From positions 1 through 13,218 of the forward strand of contig JAEHDI010001066.1 of NCBI GenBank assembly GCA_016880505.1: a stretch of DNA of 13,218 bases, read 5' to 3'. The DNA is from Bryobacterales bacterium (GTDB taxonomy: Bacteria; Acidobacteriota; Terriglobia; Bryobacterales; Bryobacteraceae). A program made the translations under genes and the position numbers. The notes beneath the pieces were generated by a model. It saw only the letters and a list, made by a program, of their open reading frames with translations, had not been told where the DNA came from and made no database searches. Shown here one piece after another: positions 1-8,133 of this stretch; the stretch's first letter is position 1, and every line of letters begins with the position of its first letter.

Positions 1-271
1 CAAAGCGGTCGATGCTGAGTTCCTGCGTGCCGGCGAGTTCCTTGATCCAGATGGTGCGCGCCAGGTAGGCGTATCCTGCGAGATCGTCGGGAGACTCCCG
101 AATCATTGCCTGAAAGTTCTCCGCGGCACGCTCGTACTCCATGTTGTAAAGATCGCGCACACCCTGCTGGATTCGCGCAACTTCCTCCGGCGGGAACGGG
201 CTGTTTTGAGCCGGAGCAGACATCAAGCCCAACAAAAGATAGCCCACGAAGACGAAGTACTCCGGTTTCAC
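1..271 (-). CDS. Secreted TPR-like protein, 3'-truncated by the window edge
   Basis: Reading the minus strand from a GTG at 271-269 gives 90 uninterrupted codons to the window edge. The first 22 or so residues form a signal peptide: a Lys near the start, a hydrophobic core (FVFVGYLLLGLM) and a likely cleavage after SAPA or SAPAQ. The following helix pair (IQQGVRDLYNMEYERAAENF, then AMIRESPDDLAGYAYLAR) has the spacing of a tetratricopeptide repeat. The GTG overlaps the stop of the upstream kinase as GTGA, which points to translational coupling. A GGCGGGA sequence lies about 6 nt upstream of the GTG. The only nearby ATG (residue 17) would destroy the signal peptide. The protein is probably periplasmic; its function is unknown and most of it lies outside the window. 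Confidence 0.8.
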   Translation of the reverse strand, partial: MKPEYFVFVGYLLLGLMSAPAQNSPFPPEEVARIQQGVRDLYNMEYERAAENFQAMIRESPDDLAGYAYLARTIWIKELAGTQELSIDRF

Positions 272-2241
272 TTGATTCCCGCCGGCAGGGTCACTACCAT
301 CCTCGTGCCCCTCCCCTCCGCAACCGGACTTTCGACGATGATCTCCCCGCCAAGGTGGCGGACGTTCTTCCGGACAATCGCCAGGCCGAGTCCCGTTCCT
401 CGCTGCTTGGTGGTGAAGAACGCCTCGAAGATCTTCTCGTGAATCGCTTCCGGGATTCCAGGCCCTTGGTCGGTAACCGCCAGAACGATCTTTCCGCCGG
501 GCACCCCTTCCGCCTCGAGGCGAATCTCACCGTTCTCACCCATTGCTTGCACGGCATTCAGGGCGAGGTTTAGCACAACCTGTTTGATGATCTCAGGACT
601 GCTGCCCCGTAACCACAACTTGGGCTCTATCTTTGTCGCAACACGCAACTGGCCGCCCGAGTACTGTCGCTCCAGCATCTGGCCCATGGTTTCTAACAAC
701 TCGGAAAGGTTGACGTCCCGGGTTTGTTCGGGAACCGGCCGTGAGAAATCCAGCACCTGGAGGACGGAACGGTTGAGCCGGTCCGTCTCTCCGATCATGT
801 AGCCGAGGTCGCGATCGTATTTTTCTCTGACCTCGCTGTCCTCACGCATCAACTGCGCCAGCGTTCGGACAGAGCTCAGGGGGTTCTTGATCTCGTGCGC
901 AATCGTCGCCGCGACCTTGCCGAGGCTGGCCAGATGCTCTTGACGGGCGAGTGCCCTCTCGAGTCCGATCTTCTCCTCGATCAAACGGCACGTTTCGATG
1001 GAATGGGAAATCTGCCGGCTCATCCCCAGCAGAATTGCCTCGTTTTCATCGAGATAGAGTCGTGGGGACGTATCCAGCAAAAGTATCCCTAACAGGCCAC
1101 CCTCGTAGCGAAGGGGAAAGAGGTAGTTGAAGCCACAGTCAGTGAGAAACCTCCTCATTTCGGCGCTTGCGGTGCGATCTTTGTGATACACATCTGCACC
1201 CAGGCTCTGGACGAGGTCCTTCACGACGCCGAGTTGCTCACCGCAACCGCCTGCAGTTTCCATCCCGTATTCGCCGCGCATCGGCGGCTCCCCGACGGTT
1301 GCTAATACGACCCGCCGCAAATCGAAAGTGCGTCCGACCTCTTCCGCGATGTACTGGAGTCGTTTTCGGAGATCCAGTATCCGGGCCGCTTCTTCGATCA
1401 GCCGCTTGCTGAAGTCCGCGTAAAGCTTTGTCCGCTTGGAGAAGAAGCGGGTCATCCAACCGTAAAGGGGCAGCCAGATCAACGTCGCAGCGATGATGAG
1501 GACCACTTCGACGATCTTTTCGTCGAATCCATACGTTTCTCTCACGTACATCGCCACTGCCCGGATCGCGAGCAAGTAGACGGCGAACACGATCCCGAGT
1601 TTTAGTGCAAAAACGATACGCTGGCCAATGATCAGTCCAAAGAGGTTGTACCGGTAGACGTAACGGGCGAAGACCGCGGTGGGCAGGAGCGACGCGAGCA
1701 CCACCGAGGAGGAATCCGGACCGAAAGCCGCTGCCGCCAACAGGATCAGCGAGAGGGCTGCGGCAAAGAGGTTGAAAAAACGCCGCTCGTGGATTTCGGC
1801 TCCGCCACGCGACGCCCGGATGCACAGGGCAACGGTCCACACGAGCGTGAGGACGACCCAAAGACGGTAGATCTCATGGTGTCCGCTTCGCTCCAGCCAC
1901 CACGCCGCGGGGGTAAGCGCATAGACCGGGGCAGCCAGCCAGTTGGTCAGCCCGGCCCATGCGACGCCGGCATGAACCACCAACGCCAGGGCGGCCACGA
2001 GTACCGCCACGCCGAGACCCAGCAATACCGAGTTTTCCGACTCCTGCTCCGTAAGAGTCCGATGGAGAAGCGATCCCGCACGAGAGCCATGCCAAAGTCC
2101 GACAGCTAGGAGTGCGGCGAGAACCAGCCTGTCCGCGGTGGCGCTGCTCCGCTTCTGTATGACGACGGCTGCCAGAAAGAAATGCAGAGCAGCGCCAACG
2201 GCAAACAAAACCAACCACGGCACATCAGAAGGCGGCTGCAC
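268..2241 (-). CDS. Membrane sensor histidine kinase with GAF domain
   Basis: This 657-residue protein has about eight hydrophobic helices in residues 8-262, a GAF-like region at about 280-425, then a full transmitter. His449 in the H-box AHEIKNP is the phosphorylation site. The N-box (NLALNAVQAM, about 557-566), G1 box (DQGPGIP, 591-597), F-box (FEAFFTTK) and G2 box (GTGLGL, about 615-620) are all intact, so it should be an active NtrB-like kinase. The architecture resembles PrsK-type kinases, but the sequence alone does not establish that assignment. The start is GTG at 2241, chosen because GGAGGG at 2252-2247 lies 5 nt upstream; this makes it overlap the preceding gene by 17 nt. The signal is unknown; the GAF domain suggests a small cytoplasmic ligand in addition to any membrane signal. 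No cognate DNA-binding regulator is in the window. Confidence 0.93.
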   Translation of the reverse strand: MQPPSDVPWLVLFAVGAALHFFLAAVVIQKRSSATADRLVLAALLAVGLWHGSRAGSLLHRTLTEQESENSVLLGLGVAVLVAALALVVHAGVAWAGLTNWLAAPVYALTPAAWWLERSGHHEIYRLWVVLTLVWTVALCIRASRGGAEIHERRFFNLFAAALSLILLAAAAFGPDSSSVVLASLLPTAVFARYVYRYNLFGLIIGQRIVFALKLGIVFAVYLLAIRAVAMYVRETYGFDEKIVEVVLIIAATLIWLPLYGWMTRFFSKRTKLYADFSKRLIEEAARILDLRKRLQYIAEEVGRTFDLRRVVLATVGEPPMRGEYGMETAGGCGEQLGVVKDLVQSLGADVYHKDRTASAEMRRFLTDCGFNYLFPLRYEGGLLGILLLDTSPRLYLDENEAILLGMSRQISHSIETCRLIEEKIGLERALARQEHLASLGKVAATIAHEIKNPLSSVRTLAQLMREDSEVREKYDRDLGYMIGETDRLNRSVLQVLDFSRPVPEQTRDVNLSELLETMGQMLERQYSGGQLRVATKIEPKLWLRGSSPEIIKQVVLNLALNAVQAMGENGEIRLEAEGVPGGKIVLAVTDQGPGIPEAIHEKIFEAFFTTKQRGTGLGLAIVRKNVRHLGGEIIVESPVAEGRGTRMVVTLPAGIK

Positions 2242-3400
2242 TGGTTCCCTCCGTAGCTTGCACCGGCAGAGTTACGGTGAAATGGGTCCCCTCTCCGGCC
2301 CGGCTTTCCACGTCGATCCGCCCGTTGTGCGCCCTGGCAATCTGCTGGCAGATGGGCAGACCCAGATCGGTGCCCACTCGTCCCCCTTGGGTTGCGAAAC
2401 CCGGATCGAAGACGCTGTCGATGTTTTCCGGCGCAATTCCGCAGCCGTTGTCGGAGATTTGGATTTTCAGCGTGTCGCCGGCGGTCCACGTGCGGACACG
2501 AATCACTCCCGGACGGCCGGCTTGGTCGATGGCCCGCTTCGAATTCAGCAACAGGTTCATGAAGAGCTGGTTGAGGTCGCGAGGCGCGCAGTCAATTTCC
2601 GGAAGCTCGCCGAATTCGGTTTCCACTCGAACGCCTTCGCCAAATTCGTAACGCAGCAAGTGTAGCGTGTCCTCGATCCCGGAATGTACGCTCGTCCGCT
2701 GGACGTCCGCCCTGTCCAGTTGGGCGAACCGCCGCAGGTTCGTCACGACGGCGTCAATGCGGCCGCACGCTGATTGCGACTGGGCAGTCACGGCAGCCAG
2801 AGCTTCCAATGCGCCCCGAACTTCTTCCGAGGTCTCCGCCGGCTGGTGTCCGCACCAATCCTGTATCCTCGCGGCCGCCCGCCGGATTGTGTCGACGCTG
2901 CTCAGAAGCGCTCCGAGTGGATTGTTGATCTCGTGCGCCACCGCCGCCACCAGCCGGCCGAGCGAGGCTAACTTCTCTGCGTGTACGCGGGCGGTTTGCG
3001 AAGCGGCAAGCTCTCTCAAAAGCCTCTTCTTTTCGATGGCTCCGGCAACAACCAGCCGCAGCTCTTCGACGTCGAACGGTTTCGAGATGTAGTCGTGCGC
3101 GCCCGCACGCAATGCTTCGATGGCGATTCGCTCAGAGCCGTACGCGGTAATCAGCACGACCAGGGGAGGCTCGCGCTGCTCGTTGAGCCGGCGAAGCAGG
3201 GTCAGGCCGTCGATGCCCGGCATGTTGATGTCGGAGACCACGACGTCCGGTTGAAACTGCTGAATGGCCGTAAGCGCAATTATGCCGTCTGCTGCTTCCT
3301 CGATGCTGTAGCCCTGATGGGTCAAGGCGCGGGTGATGCCGTAGCGGGCGGCCTCCTCGTCGTCGATGACCAGGACCTTCGGCTGCTGTGTCAAAAGCAC
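2225..3400 (-). CDS. Receiver-histidine kinase hybrid protein
   Basis: This soluble 391-residue protein carries an N-terminal receiver domain followed by a kinase transmitter. The receiver keeps the acidic pair D13/D14, phospho-acceptor D57 (VSDINMPG), T85 (LITAYG) and K107 (ISKPFD). The transmitter has H156 in AHEINNP, an N-box around 277-288 (NLLLNSKRAI) and a G1 box DNGCG at about 317-321. The G2 box reads GTDLGL instead of GTGLGL, with Asp345 replacing the central Gly, which may lower ATP-lid function. There is no membrane segment, so it probably takes phosphate from another kinase and passes it on or tunes it. The annotated start is GTG 3400. The in-frame TTG at 3394 has a better-placed GAGAGG (7 nt upstream rather than 1 nt) and may be the true start. 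It follows the upstream kinase by 6 nt. Confidence 0.92.
   Translation of the reverse strand: MLLTQQPKVLVIDDEEAARYGITRALTHQGYSIEEAADGIIALTAIQQFQPDVVVSDINMPGIDGLTLLRRLNEQREPPLVVLITAYGSERIAIEALRAGAHDYISKPFDVEELRLVVAGAIEKKRLLRELAASQTARVHAEKLASLGRLVAAVAHEINNPLGALLSSVDTIRRAAARIQDWCGHQPAETSEEVRGALEALAAVTAQSQSACGRIDAVVTNLRRFAQLDRADVQRTSVHSGIEDTLHLLRYEFGEGVRVETEFGELPEIDCAPRDLNQLFMNLLLNSKRAIDQAGRPGVIRVRTWTAGDTLKIQISDNGCGIAPENIDSVFDPGFATQGGRVGTDLGLPICQQIARAHNGRIDVESRAGEGTHFTVTLPVQATEGTSAAAF
2247..2252 (-). promoter_or_regulatory. Shine-Dalgarno site deciding the GTG start at 2241
   Basis: On the minus strand GGAGGG lies 5 nt upstream of GTG 2241-2239, inside the 3' end of the receiver-kinase gene. It supports GTG 2241 over the later GTG at 2223 and implies coupled translation of the two kinases. 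Confidence 0.65.
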
Positions 3401-3406
3401 GCCTCT

Positions 3407-4834
3407 CTAAGAGCGCGCGCCGGCGCCTCGCTCAAGTTCCGCTTCGGTAAGGCGGGGGAGCCGTACACTCACGGTGGTCCCTCTGCCTTCCTCGCTCTCG
3501 ATCAGGATATCACCCCGATGTTCCCTGACAATCTGGCGTGCGCTGAACAGGCTCCAGTTACCCGTCGACACGCGGCCTCCGGTAATCTTGAAGCCGGGGT
3601 CAAAAACCGTCGCCAGTTCGCCAGGGCTGAGGCCGCGTCCGTTGTCGCGAACACAGACCTCGACGTGGAGGTCGGCCTCTCTGGTCGAGACGCGGATTCG
3701 GCCGTCGCCGTTGACGGTCGCCTGCATGGCGTTATGGAGGATGCTGGAGAGCACGGCGCTCAACTGCTGAGGCCGACAAAGGAGCGGCGGTATCGGTTGA
3801 AGGTCAAGTTCCAGCTGAATCGAACTGCGAATCTCGTGCTCCTGCAGGGCGACGACGTCATTGACTAGCGCGTTGATATCCGCCGGCCGGATGTCGGCAT
3901 TGTCGAGGTTGGTGAAGCGCTGGAGGCGGCCGACAGTCTGTTGAAGCCGGGCAGCCGAATCATAGATGGACCGTCGAAGGTCGGCCTGAAGCAGGACAAG
4001 CCGCTGCTGGTCCTCTCCTTGCGTCGTGGCCTGCCGGGCGCCGAGCAACAGAAGTGTGTCGACGGCGCTCCGCAAAGCACCCACCGGATTATTGAGTTCG
4101 TGACTGATCGCGGCGGCCAGGCGGCCCAGAGAAGCGGCGTTCTCCGAAAGGAGAAGGTGGGACTGCGCCCGGCACAGGCTTTCGGAACTCGCCAGTGCCT
4201 CCTGGTGCGCCCGATAGTTAGCGAGGCGCTCGGAATACAGCAGCGCGGAGAGCGCGGTGCTGAGGAACGTAATCATCAGGATGAAAATGCTGTGGGTCCC
4301 GTCACGGTCGATGACCGTGAGGAAGCCCCAACGCACCGCCAATGGGCCCGCTACGACGTAATATGCCCACATTGCCAAGCCGAGACTGAGCGTGTGCCAG
4401 GGAAGCAAAGGAAGTGCTCCGACTCCGACCAGCAGCACGCTGGTCACCTGCCCTGAGATGTAGTGGTCGGCCGTCACGCCGAGGTCGAAGAGAAGCAGGG
4501 AACTCGTGATCAGAACGATTCCAGTGGCGAAGCCCGAGAGCCAACCTGCAAGGCGGTACGGAAAACCGCGCCTCTGCGGCCGCACCACCAGATGCGTCAG
4601 GGCGCCGACGCACATTACCGCGACGGACTGCCAGATGCGGGGCTCCCAGGTGGATATCTCCGGCGTCACAAAATACTGGGCGGCCAGCATGAATAGCGGC
4701 GCGAACATCTCGACGATGGCGACGACCTGAAGCCCCTGGCGGCTCAGCTTTTCGATCCGAAGCCGAAAGCCATCTTCCTCCTCCGCTTTCCCAGGAAGGA
4801 GATAAGCCAGAACGCGCTGGTACAGTTCGGGCAT
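3407..4834 (-). CDS. Membrane histidine kinase with degenerate G2 box
   Basis: This 475-residue protein has about five or six hydrophobic helices in residues 35-200, then a cytoplasmic transmitter. H245 lies in a normal H-box (SHELNNP). The Mg-binding Asn of the N-box is kept (N368 in LHNAMQA), but the earlier conserved Asn is Ser364. The G1 box DNGRG (397-401) and F-box-like VFDPGF are present. Where GTGLGL is expected, the sequence reads STGNWS (423-428), so two of three glycines are missing. The reading frame is continuous on both sides and the neighbouring frames do not restore the motif, so this is substitution and not a frameshift. It could be a low-activity kinase, a phosphatase or a partner for a neighbouring kinase. 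ATG 4834 is the start; there is no strong ribosome site, and the upstream region is the shared divergent promoter. It is the first gene of the minus-strand operon. Confidence 0.9.
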   Translation of the reverse strand: MPELYQRVLAYLLPGKAEEEDGFRLRIEKLSRQGLQVVAIVEMFAPLFMLAAQYFVTPEISTWEPRIWQSVAVMCVGALTHLVVRPQRRGFPYRLAGWLSGFATGIVLITSSLLLFDLGVTADHYISGQVTSVLLVGVGALPLLPWHTLSLGLAMWAYYVVAGPLAVRWGFLTVIDRDGTHSIFILMITFLSTALSALLYSERLANYRAHQEALASSESLCRAQSHLLLSENAASLGRLAAAISHELNNPVGALRSAVDTLLLLGARQATTQGEDQQRLVLLQADLRRSIYDSAARLQQTVGRLQRFTNLDNADIRPADINALVNDVVALQEHEIRSSIQLELDLQPIPPLLCRPQQLSAVLSSILHNAMQATVNGDGRIRVSTREADLHVEVCVRDNGRGLSPGELATVFDPGFKITGGRVSTGNWSLFSARQIVREHRGDILIESEEGRGTTVSVRLPRLTEAELERGAGARS

Positions 4835-4847
4835 CCCGTATCTACAG

Positions 4848-4853
4848 ATTATG
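4848..4853 (-). promoter_or_regulatory. Possible -10 element for the minus-strand kinase operon
   Basis: On the minus strand the hexamer CATAAT lies 13 nt upstream of the kinase ATG at 4834. Transcription from it would start only a few bases before the ATG, giving a near-leaderless mRNA, which fits the absence of a good Shine-Dalgarno site. No convincing -35 box is seen, so the call is weak. Confidence 0.25.
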
Positions 4854-4878
4854 ACGCACCGGCTCGCGGAGGGAGTTG

Positions 4879-4887
4879 TGCTACACT
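4879..4887 (+). promoter_or_regulatory. Possible extended -10 element for the plus-strand gene run
   Basis: TGC followed by TACACT matches an extended -10 (TGn-TANNNT). Transcription would start near 4894, about 40 nt before ATG 4936. If real, it rules out a TTG start at 4876, which would lie upstream of the transcript. No clear -35 is visible. Together with the element at 4848-4853 it would make this roughly 100-base gap a back-to-back promoter region. Confidence 0.35.
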
Positions 4888-4935
4888 ACCGCATCAGACG
4901 ATTCCGGTCGTCGCCGCCGGCGAGTGGGCTTCCTC

Positions 4936-7674
4936 ATGCGTAAGATCAGGCAAATCTGGCGCAGCGCGTTCGATGTGAGGGAAGGCGAGCGTCTGCGGAC
5001 GCTCTTCATGTCCCTCTACCTTCTGGCTGTCCTGTTCGCCTACTACATTGTCAAACCCGTATCGCGAGCAATGTTCGTCGATCATTTTGACATCGACCGA
5101 CTGCCCTATTTGTACATTCTGATCGCCATCGTCGGGGGTCTGCTTGCCACTCTGTACACGAGAGTTGCGGTGAGGGCATCGCTGAACGCCGCGGTAGCGT
5201 GGGCGACTGGGATCTCGATCGTCAGCTTAGTCGGCTTGTGGTGGCTGGTTCAACTGAAGTTGCCGTGGATGCTTTATGTATTCAACATCTGGACGAGCCT
5301 TTTCGGGGTGGTGCTTGTTTCACAGGGTTGGCTGGTAGCGGCAAACGTCTTTAATACACGTGAGGCGAAGCGCCTTTACGGTCTGGTTGGTTTAGGCGCG
5401 GTGCTGGGGGCCTGGTTCGGCAGCGCCTTCACGAAGTTCACCGTGAAGCTGGTCGGAGTGGAGAACCTGCTGCTTGCCTGCGCCGCGCTGGTGATCGTGT
5501 CTTACGTGCTGTACCGGCTGACGGTTGCGCAGAAGAGAATCTCTATAGCCGGCGCCAAGGCGGCCCAGGTCGAGGAAGCCCGTTTCACGTCTCGGGACAT
5601 CATTAAGGATATCGGCCGGAACCGGCACCTCCAGGTGATCACAGCGATCATCACGATCACGTTCATCGTCGATGTGATCGTTGAGTACCAGTTGCAGGCG
5701 GCCGGCAAGCTCGTCTACAAGGGGGCGGAGGCTTACTCCGCGTTCTTGAGTACGTACTACTTCTACCAGAACGTAGCAACGTTCGTGCTGCAGCTCTTCT
5801 TCACCGGAGCGCTGGTGCGCAAGCTCGGAGTTGGCGGAACGCTTCAATTGATGCCGGTTACGATCGCTGGGGCTTCCGCCGTTTCCGCGCTGTGGCCGGG
5901 GACGCAAACGGCACAGGTCGCCAGGCTTGTCGAGGCAACGGACCGTTACACCTTCAACCGCACGGGCATGGAGTTGCTCTATCTGCCGCTGCCGGTGGAA
6001 CTTCGGAACCGGACGAAGGCATTCGTGGACATATTCGTCGACCGCATGGGGCGGGGTCTCGGCGGTATGCTCCTGATTGCGCTGACATGGGTGGGTCTCA
6101 CGGACCTCGCAAGGCTACCCTGGGTCGTGATTGTCTTCTGTGGTGTTTGGGTCTTGTTGTCAATTCGGGCGCAACACGAGTACGTGCGAACGGTCCGCCG
6201 GCGACTGGAGGCAAGGCGGTTTGACCTGGAAAGCGCTCGAGTTACGGTCGGCGATCCGGCGACATTGCGTTTGTTGGAGCAAGCGGCCCGTGGCGGCAAC
6301 GTGAGGCAGGCATGCTACGCGCTGTCGGTATTGGGGGAAGCGCCGGGCTACGAGATCAGGCCCCTGCTTTCTGAACTTGTGGAGAGCACGCTGCCGGAAG
6401 TGCGGAGTGAGGTGTATCGTCTGGCCCGGTCCGCCAGGTTCGACGGACTCATGGGGTGGGCTCAGGCGGAATTGCCTACCGCCAAACACGCTGGCGTGAG
6501 GGACTCGGCGGTACGCTATCTTCTGGCGGTCTCACCCGAACGAACGTCGACAGCCCGAGAATTCTTGAACAGCGACAACCTCCGGCTGGCCGAGAGCACT
6601 CTGGCGGCGATTGGGGAAAACGCGGGCGAATTTCGCGAGGTAGTGACGCACGAATGGTGCGCCCGAGGGATTACCGATCCCGATCCAGAGCGCCGGCGTC
6701 TGGCCGCGATCGCGATCGGTGTGTGCGGCGAGGACGGACGGGAGTTCCTGCGACCATTAATCGACGATCCAGCGCCATCCGTCGCAGCGGCCGCTTTCCG
6801 CACCGCCGGATCCCTTCAGAATCGTTCCTACCTGCATGATATTGTTCCGAAGCTGGCCGACCCGCGACTGCGCGGTGCGGCGATCGAGGCGCTCGCCGCT
6901 TACGGAACACGCATCGTCGGTACCCTGAGCGACCTTCTCGAAGACGATCACGTTTCCCCTGCGATCCGGAAGCAGATCCCGCGAGTGCTTCGGGCGATCC
7001 AAGATCAGCGGAGTGTGGATGTGCTGATTCGCTCGATCAATCAGCCCAACCTCGCGGTGCGGGCCGCCGTGCTGAAGGCTTTGAACCGGCTCAGAGCATC
7101 GGCGCCCAGTCTTAACTACGGCGACGTTTTCGTCACTAAACAGATCCTCAACGAGGCACGGCTGTACTTCGAACTAAGTGCCGCATTAGCGCCGTTTCGC
7201 GGTCACAAGGGCCCGCGTACTGCCGCCGGCTTGCTGGCTGTCAGTATCGAAGAGCGGCTCAACCAGACCCTGGAGAGGCTATTCCGGCTGCTTGGTCTCC
7301 GGTATCCTCCCAAAGAGATGTACGCGGCGTATCTCGCGCTCAACAGCCGGAAACGCGAGCAATATGCCGCCGCTCTGGAATTCCTGGATAACGTCCTGGA
7401 CCGTGAACTGAAACGGATCTTGCTGCCCCTCCTCGACGATGGCGGTCAACTTATGGAGAGGGGCAGAGAATTGTTTGGCGTCGAGATACGAACACCGGAA
7501 GAGGCGATTCGGGAACTGATTCGCTCTCGCGATTCATGGCTGGTGGTCTGTGCGATGGCCGCCGCCGGCGAATTGCGCATGCGCGGTCTTGCCGCGGAGA
7601 TCACCGAAGCGGCGAAAGGCGCGGGAGCCGAAGTCTGTCAGGTCGCCCAGGCGGCCCAGTTCGCGCTGGCCTGA
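4936..7674 (+). CDS. NTT/Npt1-like transporter with C-terminal HEAT repeats
   Basis: From ATG 4936 the protein has 912 residues. Residues 20-410 hold about eleven or twelve membrane helices of the ATP/ADP-translocase (NTT, Npt1/Npt2) type, including the conserved stretch around TFNRTGMELLYLPLP and RTKAFVDIFVDRMG just before the last helices. Residues about 435-720 are paired amphipathic helices with repeated D-P/A-A-L patterns typical of HEAT repeats, and 730-912 is a further helical domain. Classical NTTs of intracellular parasites exchange ATP for ADP; the substrate of HEAT-fused forms in free-living bacteria is not established, and the usual RDTKD-like motif in helix 1 reads IVKPVSRAM here. 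An in-frame TTG at 4876 would add 20 Arg-rich residues, but GGAGGGAG abuts it and a promoter-like element lies downstream of it, so ATG 4936 is preferred. GTG 4924 remains possible. The stop overlaps the next gene's ribosome site. Confidence 0.88.
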   Translation: MRKIRQIWRSAFDVREGERLRTLFMSLYLLAVLFAYYIVKPVSRAMFVDHFDIDRLPYLYILIAIVGGLLATLYTRVAVRASLNAAVAWATGISIVSLVGLWWLVQLKLPWMLYVFNIWTSLFGVVLVSQGWLVAANVFNTREAKRLYGLVGLGAVLGAWFGSAFTKFTVKLVGVENLLLACAALVIVSYVLYRLTVAQKRISIAGAKAAQVEEARFTSRDIIKDIGRNRHLQVITAIITITFIVDVIVEYQLQAAGKLVYKGAEAYSAFLSTYYFYQNVATFVLQLFFTGALVRKLGVGGTLQLMPVTIAGASAVSALWPGTQTAQVARLVEATDRYTFNRTGMELLYLPLPVELRNRTKAFVDIFVDRMGRGLGGMLLIALTWVGLTDLARLPWVVIVFCGVWVLLSIRAQHEYVRTVRRRLEARRFDLESARVTVGDPATLRLLEQAARGGNVRQACYALSVLGEAPGYEIRPLLSELVESTLPEVRSEVYRLARSARFDGLMGWAQAELPTAKHAGVRDSAVRYLLAVSPERTSTAREFLNSDNLRLAESTLAAIGENAGEFREVVTHEWCARGITDPDPERRRLAAIAIGVCGEDGREFLRPLIDDPAPSVAAAAFRTAGSLQNRSYLHDIVPKLADPRLRGAAIEALAAYGTRIVGTLSDLLEDDHVSPAIRKQIPRVLRAIQDQRSVDVLIRSINQPNLAVRAAVLKALNRLRASAPSLNYGDVFVTKQILNEARLYFELSAALAPFRGHKGPRTAAGLLAVSIEERLNQTLERLFRLLGLRYPPKEMYAAYLALNSRKREQYAAALEFLDNVLDRELKRILLPLLDDGGQLMERGRELFGVEIRTPEEAIRELIRSRDSWLVVCAMAAAGELRMRGLAAEITEAAKGAGAEVCQVAQAAQFALA

Positions 7675-7679
7675 AGGAG
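7674..7679 (+). promoter_or_regulatory. Shine-Dalgarno site of the cNMP-like gene
   Basis: AAGGAG begins in the TGA stop of the NTT-HEAT gene and lies 8 nt before ATG 7688. The stop/ribosome-site overlap supports co-transcription and coupled synthesis of transporter and cNMP-like protein. Confidence 0.7.
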
Positions 7680-7687
7680 AGCCAACG

Positions 7688-8110
7688 ATGGCGGAACTCA
7701 ATATCGTCGAGAAAGTCATTGCACTCGAGGCAGTGGAACTGCTCCAGAGCCTGACACCGGAACAGTTGTCACGCATCGCGGCGATCGCCAAAGAAGTCCA
7801 GTACCTACCCGACAAGGTGATCCTCCAGAACGAGCAGCCAATGGACGCCTTGTACGTGATTCTTGACGGGGCGGTGGAATTGAGCCGGGCCGGACAGCGG
7901 CTGCACGTGGCCCGTCAGAACGAGGTGCTCGGCGCGTGGGCTTTGTTCGACGAGGAGCCGATGCCGGTGATTGCCCGGACTCTCGAAGACACGAAACTAC
8001 TCCGGATCGGGCGGGATGACTTCTATGACTTACTGTCCGACAACCTGGAGATCGCGGCCTCGATCTTCTCCACTCTCGTCAAGCGTTTCCGCAAACTGAT
8101 TGAGCCATAA
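7688..8110 (+). CDS. Stand-alone cyclic-nucleotide-binding-like domain protein
   Basis: This 140-residue protein is a single CRP-type beta-barrel (about residues 18-118: LTPEQLSRIA, then LYVILDGAVELS, then LGAWALFDEEPM) followed by a C-terminal helix ending at residue 140. There is no helix-turn-helix, so it is not a CRP-like transcription factor. In the phosphate-binding cassette the hallmark Glu of GEL is Ala83, and the Arg that contacts the cyclic phosphate aligns with Met92, so ordinary cAMP or cGMP binding is doubtful. ATG 7688 has AAGGAG 8 nt upstream. It lies 13 nt after the NTT-HEAT gene. From memory of the literature, some NTT-HEAT proteins carry a fused cNMP domain; here the domain seems to be the separate equivalent and probably acts with the transporter and the next kinase. 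Confidence 0.9.
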   Translation: MAELNIVEKVIALEAVELLQSLTPEQLSRIAAIAKEVQYLPDKVILQNEQPMDALYVILDGAVELSRAGQRLHVARQNEVLGAWALFDEEPMPVIARTLEDTKLLRIGRDDFYDLLSDNLEIAASIFSTLVKRFRKLIEP

Positions 8111-8133
8111 TGGTATACAGGAGCCAGGCCTGA

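Noticed and set aside
3536..3572. Frameshift or pseudogene in the membrane kinase at the G2 box
   Set aside because: Neighbouring frames do not restore GTGLGL, and good kinase sequence continues in frame on both sides, so it is substitution.
2981..3868. 295-codon open frame on the plus strand across the two minus-strand kinases
   Set aside because: It is antisense to two genes with clear receiver and kinase motifs, shows no domain pattern of its own, and open antisense frames are common in GC-rich DNA.
4876..4935. TTG 4876 as start of the NTT-HEAT gene
   Set aside because: The extra 20 residues are a low-complexity Arg-rich stretch, the purine-rich site abuts the TTG, and a promoter-like element lies downstream of it.
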